64,000 bases of DNA, taken from Phycomyces blakesleeanus NRRL 1555(-) (Eukaryota; Mucoromycota; Mucoromycetes; Mucorales; Phycomycetaceae). The position numbers and the translations under genes were made by a program. Below, one piece after another: positions 53,913 through 64,000 of the stretch; position 1 is the stretch's first letter, and each line of letters begins with the position of its first letter. The notes beneath the pieces were generated by a model. It did not search any database. It had not been told where the DNA came from and was given only the letters and a program-made list of their open reading frames with translations. The stretch lies in assembly GCF_001638985.1 (NCBI RefSeq), contig NW_017265144.1, positions 1,302,001-1,366,000 of the forward strand, in the 5' to 3' direction.

Positions 53913-54425
53913 NNNNNNNNNNNNNNNNNNNNNNNNNNNNNNNNNNNNNNNNNNNNNNNNNNNNNNNNNNNNNNNNNNNNNNNNNNNNNNNNNNNNNNNN
54001 NNNNNNNNNNNNNNNNNNNNNNNNNNNNNNNNNNNNNNNNNNNNNNNNNNNNNNNNNNNNNNNNNNNNNNNNNNNNNNNNNNNNNNNNNNNNNNNNNNNN
54101 NNNNNNNNNNNNNNNNNNNNNNNNNNNNNNNNNNNNNNNNNNNNNNNNNNNNNNNNNNNNNNNNNNNNNNNNNNNNNNNNNNNNNNNNNNNNNNNNNNNN
54201 NNNNNNNNNNNNNNNNNNNNNNNNNNNNNNNNNNNNNNNNNNNNNNNNNNNNNNNNNNNNNNNNNNNNNNNNNNNNNNNNNNNNNNNNNNNNNNNNNNNN
54301 NNNNNNNNNNNNNNNNNNNNNNNNNNNNNNNNNNNNNNNNNNNNNNNNNNNNNNNNNNNNNNNNNNNNNNNNNNNNNNNNNNNNNNNNNNNNNNNNNNNN
54401 NNNNNNNNNNNNNNNNNNNNNNNNN
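53913..54425. other. Assembly gap, 513 N
   Basis: Unresolved bases. The sequence on the right begins in the middle of a Tc1-like transposase gene. If that copy is full length, about 913 bp of it are missing, which is more than the gap allows, so the gap length is probably an estimate. Confidence 0.99.
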
Positions 54426-55015
54426 CCAAGAAAGGCGAGACCAGCATTGTGAAGACGAAGTCGAAAAGGGGACTAAACATCTCAATTCTTGCCGGTATTT
54501 CTTACCAAGGTGTTGAGAGTGTGCAGGCGAAGTTGACCCCTGGTGGCACGACAGGACCAATTTTCGTTGAATTTGTAAAGACGATTATGGATTCGCTCGA
54601 CCACAGTAATGCTGCCCCTCACAACTTCATTATGGATAATGCCTCGATCCATAGATCCCACCTTGTCACTGAATTGTTTGCTAATTCACGACACCACCTA
54701 CACTTTCTCCCCCCATACTCTCCTTTCCTAAACCCGATTGAAGAGTGCTTCTCCAAACTCAAAACACTGGTCAAGAGAAAGCCCGGGTTGGTATGTGGTC
54801 AATTCTTGGAGTATATTGCTGAGTGCTCCCGCCATATCGCTATGGAAAACTGCCAAGGCTGGGTTGATCATAGCATTAGCTTCTTCCCCCAATGTACAAA
54901 TAGCCAAAAATAAATTGATTTTTTTTTATATATAGTCGGAGCACAAAATGAAAGTTTTGATTTTGCAAAATATATAGTTTGAAAAAAAAATATAACTTTT
55001 GGAGTGGAAATCCTG
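54426..55015 (+). mobile_element. Tc1-like transposon family 2, copy C, partial (5' part in gap)
   Basis: Starts at the gap in the codons for KKGETSIVK and continues through FIMDNASIHRS and PPYSPFLNPIEECF to the stop (54911-54913), then the right terminal inverted repeat ending GGAAATCCTG, followed by TA. Near-identical to copies A and B. Confidence 0.9.
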
Positions 55016-55037
55016 TAATAAGTATCGAAAAAAGACT

Positions 55038-55049
55038 GGTGAAACCCCC
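55038..55049. repeat. Extra element end (GGTGAAACCCCC), same orientation as the right TIR
   Basis: The 12 bases equal the outermost 12 bases of the right TIR of the 7.7-kb element, with further partial similarity on the inner side (AAAGACT versus AAAGCT). It lies 22 bp beyond Tc1-like copy C. It may be the end of a second, nested or adjacent member of the same family. Confidence 0.5.
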
Positions 55050-55392
55050 TAATGACCCTTGGTTGATATGTTTTCTCTCATATACGTCAAAATTCATGTG
55101 TACAATACGCTTGATTAGAGTACCCATAAATATAGTGCCTGTGCCCAAATTCCTCACAAGTAAGTTAGACTTCTATAATTTGGTATCAAGATAACTACTT
55201 TTATATAGATTAATTATGCTTTATTTTTGACTTTGCTTCTATATGAACTTCGCCATCAATCGTACATAAAGTACAAAATTTACAAAATTTCGGCTAAGTC
55301 ACGACATCTAGAGTATCGAACTATTTTTTTAGATGCTTGGATGCTCGTTTTTCATTTTTTGAAGATTCGTTATAGCCAATCATTTTCCGAAT

Positions 55393-55442
55393 TAAACTAC
55401 CGCTATATCCAACAGTCAACATTCAAAGCTGGTGAAACCCCC
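55393..55442 (-). repeat. Right terminal inverted repeat of the 7.7-kb element
   Basis: 50 bp ending GGTGAAACCCCC, followed directly by TATTA. It differs from the left TIR at one position. Confidence 0.7.
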
Positions 55443-56838
55443 TATTATGCTATGTCCTAGTTATTTAATTTTCTTAATATTTATAATACAATTTACAAAC
55501 ATAAGTACAAACCCACAGCTTGCTTAAAACGTGAAACTAATGGTAATAGAAGTGTCGTTAAATATTCTGAACTCACCAGAAAAATGGAGACATTTATAAA
55601 GTTGCTATATTTGACAACCGACATCTGAAACAGGCCCAAAGTTGCCTTTTTCAGAACCAGGATTTTCTCAAAATTTGGAAAATTTGTCCAAATTTCAATT
55701 TGTAAGATGCTATTTTTTCATATTAAATAAGACAAAGCTTATAGGGAATACATGTATGTATGTCTTATCTATATCGTGCATAATTTATAGCTACTGTAAA
55801 TATATTTTCATGGAGATACAGCTTATTTATTCAATGTATCATGGAGGAAATATGAACAGAATATGCCAGGAAAACTATGTGAGACATGATTTGTCCTTAT
55901 TTTTTTTTGGGAGCAATAGTTCAGAACATTTAACGACACTGTCTATTTGGTGCAAAGTCTATGAGTGTTGATTTGGCCACCTCTTTTTTGTTTGTACCTT
56001 TTTTTACCAACCCTTATACCGCACAAACCAACCTAGCATGTCTTAAACCCTCGTCTGAAAACAGATAAATTGAAAGATGTAGCTTTTGAAAAAAGAAAAA
56101 AGCTAAATCTATTTAACTTAAATAGTATAGTGGCCCCTTCATAATTCTTCTTTATCTAATGTATGCAATTAGGGATCGGCATTTAATTAGTATTACAAAC
56201 TTTAACTAGAAAGCTTCTTTATTCTACATGGGTAGTCACTGCCAACTTAAAGGTATTTGAAGATTGGACTCTTTTTTTTTACTCTTCTGGGAAGATACTT
56301 TTATAAGTTCTCTATGAAGCTGAAATATAGGCTGCTGGTTGGCCTTATTATCACTATCAAATTCTGACATTTCTTTCACTCTTTTGCAAGTTTAAATTTG
56401 TGGCAGGCAACATTATCTTCTTAGTATATAGACTTGCTTTCATTGTTCTCATCAAAAGCTTATATAAATAAAACATTCCTTTTCATTGACACGTTGCATG
56501 TGTCTTCAAACTTCCGGCTGACCCGAACATATTATGTCTTTCTAAATCTTTTTTTTTTGTGTTCACTATTCAAACAAATTGATCATGTAATAGTCTTAGA
56601 AAGAACATAGCCATTACAGCTGACGCAGAAATCAATTAAAAGATATAAAGATTGTATCAATTAACTTTTACATTATTTATCTATTTCCTTTTCTCTCTTT
56701 CATTTATTAATTATTAATTATCCAAAGAAGCATGGTTTATCTCAATATCTTAATAGCTTAATAAGATCTTACTAACTTGTCATATATATGTAAACATTGC
56801 AACATAAAAACAATAAAGACTACCTTTACATACCACTT
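55443..56838. other. Intergenic region, nothing recognised
   Basis: About 1.4 kb of AT-rich sequence with one 109-codon frame (55642-55971, +) that lacks any motif. No RNA gene or transposon end was seen. Confidence 0.5.
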
Positions 56839-57365
56839 TTGTTTTGTTTTGTTTTGTTTTGTTTTGTTTTTATGGAACAAAGCTCTGGCTTATTGGTGAG
56901 ACTCTTGTTCAAAAAGACATAAGAGGAGCCACAACTTGTCTTTGGTTTTTTTTGTTTTCGTAAAATATAAGATAAAATGTGCAATTGAGAGAGAGAAATA
57001 TAGGGAATGGGTGTTAATCGAAATCCTCTTTAACACGTAGACGGGGTGATAGGGAATTGGATGTAGTGATAGTATTGGTGATAAAAAAAGTTAATTGGTT
57101 GAATACAAAAACTCAATTGTGTTGCCACAAGGCTAGAAACAGAGCCAAGAATGGGAGCAGACAGCTAGGTGGGATCAAGAAGAGGTGGGAAGATCAAATT
57201 GTATAATGCATTGTAGACATTGAACATATGAGATTAAAAGTCAAAATGTGTGTACAAGAACGCCTAAAAAAATGAGGGGGGAGTAGGGATTGTGTGTGGA
57301 AGAAGGTAGGCCAAAACCAGAGGAATATTTATAAAAGTCACCAAACTTATTACAGTGTTTAAATA
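56839..57365 (-). mobile_element. LINE 3' end fragment (copy 2) with (CAAAA)n tail
   Basis: Read on the minus strand, this matches the 3' part of the LINE at 60-63 kb with moderate divergence (for example the blocks at 56880-56912 and 60102-60134, and at 57323-57360 and 60970-61013). About 470 bp present in the other copy are missing between these blocks. Its minus-strand 3' end runs into five or six copies of CAAAA (plus-strand TTTTG, about 56842-56868), the kind of simple-repeat tail left by LINE target-primed insertion. No open frame remains. Confidence 0.65.
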
Positions 57366-60080
57366 AAAATTCTAGCGCATAAAAAGCAAAAACACAATGC
57401 CATGATTTTGCTATTGTGAAAGTTTAATCACTTTGGATTTTGAAATTATAAGACATAAAAAGCTGGTACAGCGAAGTATATAACTGAAGACAAATTTACA
57501 GTAAAGCCGTTGCTTTCAATACAAGTTTTATTAAACAGAGCGATATGGACCTAGTTAACGTTCACGAGGTAATACTTTTAGTTTCTTATTCAAACTTGAC
57601 CCAATAATACCAAATATTAATGTAATTGCTTGCGCCCTCAAAATATACTAAAATATGTCAGTCTCAGTAAACTGTTTGTAACTTTGGTGGACTTGGTGGT
57701 GCCAAATCACTCGGTTCCTACTCAACACATGAGAAAATGCCTGTCATTATTATCCCAAATAAAAGGACTTTGAGGGCTTGCTAGATCTGTTTAGTAATTG
57801 TCTTTGTTTCTTGAATGGGGAAATTATCTGCGATCTATAGGAAGAATTTAACAAAATCTGCAATGTAATGACCACAAGCTCTTTATAAAAACCATCAAGA
57901 TGAACTACTTACATTCTTTCTGACTAAATTGTGAGTACATAAGCACACACTAACCCTATCAACAATACAACTAAATAGAGCTATTATGTGACATCCCAGC
58001 AAAAGCTCCCATAATATTAATTAGTAAAGTAAGCTTTCTTGCTACTTTGCCTCTCTTTATTTCTTTATCTTAGCATTGATTTTTTGGCTCTTAATATTTT
58101 ATATTTCTTTACTACCTTGCCCTTCCTTTTATATATATTTCTTTGCAGCTAATGTTGATAACTAATAATATCACAAGTCTACTTAACAATAAACATCCAG
58201 TAACAAAATGAGCTTAACTGACCTACCTTATCTTATAGGTGGGCTTGTATGTATATATGGCAGCATGATAAAAAAAAGCATCTTTTTCAATTTTATTGAC
58301 TAATCACACCTTATAAAAATCTATAGCCATATGTTCATACTCTTCACACATATCAAATATTTGACACCTGTCTACTATAACTTTTTTCACATTTTTGTGT
58401 TAGACTATATTGGTCTGTTTTACTATCCCTCAATCGAAAACTATATTTCATATACCTTTATAAAAACGACTTTATAAAAAAAAAGTATACCACAGAATTA
58501 AATAACTGCTTGAATTGTGTTTTTTTTATGAAAATATTTACCCCACTATTTTCTTTCTTTCTCTTTACTTCATGTCACTACACAGACATCTTACTAAAAT
58601 TACTATCACCATTAGTAATAGACATAGCCTCTTGGATTTTATGTTACAGGCGGTATAGCGTATATAGCACATTAACAAATAAAATACTCTTTGCAAAGTA
58701 CAAAGATGTATTTCTGTTGTTATGTTAGGCTATCGATTGATGGACTGATTATGCATGAAAATCTTTTAGGAATCATACGGAATTTCCCTTTTTTGGGATA
58801 GTTCCATCTATTTTTTTTCTTTTGAGTGGTAAAGAAAAAAAGATAAAAGTACTCCTTTTTTCTGGTTTTCGTTTTTTCTCTTTCTTTCTTTAATGCGGCT
58901 GTCGATTAGGAATTTCTAGCTATGAATGTAGTTATGAAAACCGATGACCACAGAACAGTGACGACAGCTGGTACTTTGCCCCAAAGTGGCGCCATCAGAC
59001 ATGGGTCATGGACGGGACGCCATTGCTGTGAAGCGCGGGTAAAGATGTGTTACATGTGCTTCATGCCGTGTAGTCCTTGGCCCCCTCTGCAGTTGTGCCG
59101 CTTGTAAAAGCGTGATGAGTTCAGTCTGAGATAATACTCTGCTGTCCGCCTCCCTCGCCGTCAAGCCAGGTTTTCGTCCTGGGGGAGATTGAGCCACCTT
59201 GTGTGGGGACTAAGAGCTTGACAACCCTTTGTATCCTTTTTATATATATAGAAAAATTAAGTAGATAGTAATAATAGTAATAAGTATAGATGTTAATAAA
59301 TAAAATCTTCTTTCAAATAAAAACTATTTAAAACCATGTCTCCAAAAAACATCTGTCTTTTATTATGCATTTAAGTTGAAGAAAAATGATAATGAGTAAT
59401 TAATAACCTTGACACGGTAATTACAAGATGTCAAATGTAGAAAGAACTTGATTATAAGTACCGCTTAAAAACAGCTTTTCCTTGAATATTTGTGCTATTA
59501 CACAAAGTAGACTGATTTTAGAACTGAATGGCTCTCTTTTAATCTCACCATTCAAAATACAATTACGCGTAATAGTTGTTTAATCTAATTCACAATAAAA
59601 GACTTTGTGTGAAGATTGAAAACAAAAAACTCAATCTGCATACATTAGTCCCCCAACTGATAATATTTTTGAACATTGAATGCTGTTGCTTGTGATTTTA
59701 CAAGTTTAACACGCTTTTAATGTAGTTGACACCATTTCCGAAGCATACAAGGAGATGGCCGTTTCAAAAATTGAAACGAATTCAGCGGACGAAATTCGTT
59801 TTTTTTTTAAAAATAAATAAATAAATAACACTAGGTACTAGCTAATTAGCGTATAGAAACAAAAGCCTAATCACTGTGTAGTGAATGACCTACAAACAAG
59901 AATAGAAACAATAATTAAACGTCACAATCGATTACATTCAAGATTAACAATATTTAATGCAGCCTACTCTTCACTTCCAAAGTGTTGACTGGCGAATACT
60001 CCTCAGGGTTGATGACCTTAATTACTCCAGCACAGAGGTATATAATTTTTCTTGTTAGTCAAAGAAAATACAGTAGTTTT
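57366..60080. other. Intergenic region with a small GC-rich islet
   Basis: About 2.7 kb, mostly AT-rich without features. The exception is 58920-59215, which is GC-rich. Its minus strand carries an open frame (59006-59197, PPGRKPGLTAREADSRVL) and protein-like sequence in another frame, interrupted by stops. It looks like a decayed coding fragment of unknown origin. No RNA gene was seen. Confidence 0.45.
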
Positions 60081-62960
60081 TTTTTGTTTGTATGTAGCAG
60101 AGCTCTGGTTTGTTGGTGGGACTCTTGTTTAAAAGGCTTAAAAGGTATTAAAACTTGTTTTTTTTTGGATTTAATGTTTTTGTGAAGTATAAGATATTAA
60201 ATTGCTAGATATCTAGACTGAAAATGAGTGTTGATCTAGGTTTCCTTTACTGTGTAAGTAGTGAAGTAGAAAACTATCTCTGGTGGTGACATTAGTAGCA
60301 ACGAAAAGGAGATTTATCATATACAAGATCTCAATGGTGTTGCTACAAAGCGAAAAGAACTTGACCAAGTATGGAAGCGGGCTATAGAGTGAGTTCAAGG
60401 GTAAATGGGAAGGTAAACTTGTACAATACATTGTGACTATCGGAGGTTTGAGAGAAAAATACAAAATGCGTGTGCCAAAACATCTGCCAAAGAAGAGGTT
60501 CGAGAGGGTTATATAAAGAGATATGGTTTTGGAAAAAAAAGTGTCTCTATTTGCAAAGAAAGGCCAAGTATGAGATGGAAATGCAGTAGGAACACTGTAT
60601 AGAAGACTGATTGACAAGAAAGCTTGCGATGAAATAACCGTAAGCAGATATTGCAAGATGCATATGGAAGGACAAAAGTGTAAAAGAATCCACTTTGGAG
60701 CCATTGCGCATCATCAGGTCACCAAATTGAACAGTCCAGGTTTTTTTATATAGAGAAGCACGAGGAAGGGATGTTTGAAAGGAGAGTGAGTTGTCATCTA
60801 TAAGCTGATATATTTTGCAAAGAATGCGCGGTGAACGAGGGAAGGAAAAATATACGTGTCTAGAAAGAATATCCAAGCTTGTGTCAATCTTGTAGATATC
60901 CCGAATCTGAGGGTGACGCAAAGAAGAATTAAAGGCAAGAGAAACTGTATGGAATAAAAGAGACAGAACTCAGAAGAATATCCATACAAGTTACCGGATT
61001 TACCACAGTGTAGCCAGAATCATGAGGCTAGATATCACACGCGGCAAAAAGTTTAAAGAAAGAACTGTTATATGACTAAAATCGAATAGGTCGGAGGTCA
61101 GGAAAAATGAAACGAAGAATAGGATGGGTATCAGGTAAATAATGACGAAGAGGTTGTATCGACCAAGACATTGCCAGACCAGAAAGAGAAGAAGAGTGAA
61201 ACAGAGGTCAAAGACAATGAAGCTGAAGAGCACCTTGCTGAAATTTTCGACTCAAAGTCCTCAATCCGCTCATTTTAATGGGATGAAGCTTCGGTGTTGA
61301 TGAAAACGGGTCATGAGATGTTCAGCATTTGCGAAAAAGGTATCGGGAACAAATAAAACATGAAAAACCTGCAAGAGTTTTGAGAGGATAAAAGAGCTTA
61401 GGACGGCAGTGCGACTGCGGATAGACGAGGCACTGAAGAGGAGGATGTGTAAGATATGCTCTATCATGGCTAGTATTTGTGAGCAGAAGGGGTTGCATTG
61501 AGTGAGAAAAGAAATGACTAGGGAGCCAAGGTAGCGAATAGATTCAGGAGAGTGGTTATCCTGATAGTCAACAGTCTGTAAGCTGTAAAGGGTGTTTATC
61601 CAACGACTGTGAGGAAACCCCGACAGAGAAAATACTTGGGTCTTGTGAAAATTGATACGTGCAGTTGAAGCAGAGGCGGAAGTGGCGAGGTGGCGAGGTG
61701 GCGAGGTGGCGAGATGGTGCTGTGATCAGAATATATCTTGGACCTGCGAAAGGTAAACCAAAAGATCGTCGACATAGAATAATAGCTTTATGGGATAAGA
61801 GGGCTAGTTGAAAGTGTCTTGTATGTCAATTCCAGGAAAGTATGGATCGTGCATGTGTTGGTGCAAAAGTGGGCCAAAGAACAGGCTAAACAGGACAGGA
61901 TACATGATACCGCCATCCCTTAATCCGCACACTTGGCAAAAATGGCAAAAAAGAAAGCCATTGGCGACAATCTTAAGGCTGGAAGAGAAGAAAATATTAG
62001 AAGCGCAGGTTATAATGGAAGAAAGAAGAATGAATTGGGCAATAATTTGCTTGAGATAGTCAGAGTTAACTCGATAATAAGCTTTTCTCTGATCCAAGAG
62101 AAAGCCGATTCAGGAATGACCAGTGGGATTAACATGGCGGATAACCAGCTTTGTGGGTTTACCATTTTCAGTAAGAAAACAACCACAGATGAACCCAGTT
62201 TGGTACGGGGATACAATGGATCTAGTGGCTCTGATTATGCGGGTTTTAAGAAGGCCAGGGAAATCCTCAGCATCAGCATTGATCTAGGTAATTGGTCGCC
62301 AGATCTTCAACTAAGAAAGATCACCTTTCTTTGGTAGCAGGAACGCACAAATTGTTTGCCAGGATGACAGGAATTGACTACTAATGAGAACTTTGATGTA
62401 CATTTGGGTAAGTATCTGGGTGCAGGAAGGATAGTTGAATACTAATTGAAGAATTTTATAAGGGAGTCTATATAGTCATACAGGGCTTCTTCTTGGAGAC
62501 CGAGAAACTCCTTCTCGTATGTTGTCACCAAAAGATGTGGCTGCCAGTGAGGAACGTCTGGTATCTGAGAGGTAAATATCCTGGGGTAGGTTGTTAAGTG
62601 AATCGTCTATGGGTATCTAGTCTATTTGTTTATGTGTATACGGAGCTTCACAACATGCAGCAGCCGTCTCAGCCATGCCATCAATATCAATGTGCAAGTG
62701 ATCTGTAGAGGAATAGCGAAGATTGTTAATATTTTTTTGAGAATGTCGTTCGGCAACTGTACATTTGAGGTAGTCCGAGGAAAACACTCTATTCTCCTGC
62801 CGGTGTTTGTCAGCACAGAGGACAAGGATTTGCACGCTCTCCAGGTGTACCTGTTGTAACTGCCTTTGAATGGCGGTTAATTAAAAAAAAGTTAGGCTGG
62901 TTGATGCCTGAACTCGTGGATCAACGTGTTGCGTTAGAGGTATCTGGGACTGTTATTAGG
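60081..62960 (-). mobile_element. Degenerate LINE (L1-like non-LTR retrotransposon), reverse transcriptase region
   Basis: Minus-strand reading across several frames recovers the order typical of an L1-type ORF2. A pre-RT segment near 62650 (MAETAAACCEAPY) comes first. RT motifs follow: LLPKKGDLS and LKIWRPITYINAD (about 62280-62360), YQTGFICGCFLTENG (about 62170-62215), LDQRKAYYRVNSDYL (about 62050-62095), LRDGGIMYPVLFSLFFGPLL, and the catalytic box FYVDDLLVYLSQ (YVDD at 61765-61776). The downstream thumb/C-terminal region continues to about 60215. Many stops and frameshifts make it inactive. The endonuclease domain expected upstream is not seen, so the copy is probably 5' truncated near 62960. 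The A-rich 3' end lies at about 60081-60100. Confidence 0.8.
61678..61712. repeat. 8-bp tandem repeat (GTGGCGAG)n inside the LINE
   Basis: Four near-perfect copies of GTGGCGAG directly downstream of the YVDD box in LINE orientation. Confidence 0.85.
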
Positions 62961-64000
62961 ATAGTATCAATAATGGGAAAAGTTGATACTGTGAGAGTGT
63001 TATTCTTTAGAGACAAAAGAATATTGTTTATATCTTTTACTATTAAAATTCCAGTAATGCAAATCCCTGTTGTGTAATAGTTCGGGGGATTGCTAACTCG
63101 CCAAATTTATTAGCAAAAATGAGTCAGTGTTTGGTTGTGGAATCTGTACTTCACTCAATTGTGGTGAGTATACTACATAGTGCATCTCAAGCTTTCTGTT
63201 CATTTAATAATATTTTAGCAAGGTAAAATTGTGATATTTTGCATGAATGCTAAAATTTAATAATAAAATAATGAAAAAGACTTTATTGATATTCAAACAC
63301 TCACATGGTCGACTATATATGAGTGAGTAGCTTGACATATGATGCTGAATGTGTAAAGGCATATTATTTAGTCAAATCTGTAGTATAAAGGACATAAGCT
63401 TCATGCAGCTCTAAATACATATGGTGTATAGCGTGGTGGTGCACAAAATACTGTATGCCACAAAATGATACATCACAGTATACTATAGCACAAATAACAC
63501 AAAATAACAGGACAATAAAGACAAGTGATATGTTAGATCTAAAACTCCCACATTAATCAGTAAATCAAAACAAATAAAGGAAAGACAAAACTTTAAAAAA
63601 CAAAATATAAGCTATACCTTTCTTTAAAGTAAACTTGTTCTCTAAATGATAAGTATCATATGGTCTGTTTAAATTACTTTCTATATTTTTTAAGAAAATT
63701 TGTGTCAAGAGATCTCTTGCAGAAATACATAAGTTTGTATATAATCTAAGGCTTGTACACAAGGATATCATTGTTGGTTGTCTCTATCCAAATAAATATT
63801 TAATAGAGTGAATCATCCGTTTATGCTCGGATTTGTACTTTACTTGTACCTTTATTTGCACTTGAATGCCCATAGTATATTTTGCTTTTGATTAATAAAG
63901 TTATTATTATTATTTTCTTTCTCGAGGTAAAGTAATGTAAGTAATGGGTAGTATAGCAGAAGAAAGACATGGCTTATACCTTGAACCATGATGTTTCTTT
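62961..64000. other. Right edge, AT-rich, no supported gene
   Basis: About 1 kb without a convincing open frame, RNA gene or repeat. A short minus-strand frame (63565-63771) has no motif. Confidence 0.5.

Larger units (their letters stand above)
47741..55442. mobile_element. Putative 7.7-kb DNA element with 50-bp TIRs and TATTA target-site duplication
   Basis: The left end (47741-47790) and right end (55393-55442) are inverted copies of one 50-bp sequence beginning GGGGGTTTCACCAGCTTTG, with a single G/A difference at position 20. The base pairs just outside are identical direct repeats TATTA (47736-47740 and 55443-55447), as expected for a 5-bp target-site duplication. Inside are two complete Tc1-like insertions, a partial third, a 513-base gap, an inverted duplication, and a truncated gene with a possible nuclease-like core. 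No transposase of its own is visible, apart from that gene as a candidate. I do not recognise the superfamily. Another reading is two separate solo ends of an element family that happen to face each other. Confidence 0.55.

Noticed and set aside
53752..54913. Open frames crossing the run of N
   Set aside because: They are artefacts of undefined bases. Only the sequence after 54425 is real (transposon copy C).
47741..55442. Reading the interval as a CRISPR or other prokaryotic repeat array
   Set aside because: The repeats are transposon ends, a two-unit tandem duplication and inverted arms. There is no regular repeat-spacer pattern, and the window is eukaryotic.

Overview
The window looks like nuclear DNA of an early-diverging fungus, most likely Mucoromycota (Mucorales-like). 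It is AT-rich. Genes are broken by many short GT-AG introns (mostly 50-110 nt), and homopolymer and (TA)n tracts are common. Tc1/mariner-type and LINE elements are present, and the conserved proteins are fungal in type (Cms1, Kar5/Tht1, type I DAHP synthase, Flc/TRP-like channel). The lineage is inferred from gene content and not proven. There are no operons, CRISPR arrays or tRNA/rRNA genes that I can see.

The first 35 kb is a normal housekeeping segment. Its genes in order are: a TRP/Flc-like membrane protein (2072-4815, +); an F-box/WD40 SCF receptor (about 8378-10857, +); DAHP synthase of the shikimate pathway (11063-12296, +) with a consensus Gcn4 site 110 bp upstream; the ribosome-biogenesis protein Cms1 (13022-13946, +); a HELLS/Lsh/Irc5 SNF2 remodeler (14221-17565, -); translation factor eIF1 (17896-18382, -); an unrecognised repeat protein (18893-20669, -); a 15-exon KAR5/Tht1 nuclear-fusion gene that shows up only when its exons are assembled (21311-23742, +); the RIO2 ribosome-maturation kinase (26740-28698, +); a small predicted secreted protein lying between two inverted Tc1 remnants (30163-30941, -); poly(A)-binding protein (31984-34174, +); and a short-chain dehydrogenase (34309-35151, -). 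Several of these serve protein synthesis (Cms1, RIO2, eIF1, PABP). They are independent genes with their own promoters.

From 35 kb onward conserved genes stop. The interval 37.8-39.5 kb is low-complexity minisatellite. The interval 41.5-44.5 kb is a distinctly GC-richer island with one long single-exon ORF of unknown function. The interval 47.7-55.4 kb is repetitive and nested. Its outer edges are 50-bp terminal inverted repeats (one mismatch) flanked by a 5-bp direct repeat TATTA, so I read it as one 7.7-kb DNA element of a family I do not recognise. It contains two full 1504-bp Tc1-like insertions, a third partial one beside a 513-base gap, a large inverted duplication, and a broken gene whose product carries a possible PD-(D/E)XK-like core. 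The interval 56.8-63 kb holds two copies of a degenerate LINE on the minus strand, one with recognisable reverse-transcriptase motifs.

Exon coordinates were derived by hand from GT/AG boundaries, frame continuity and family knowledge. No alignment or database search was run.
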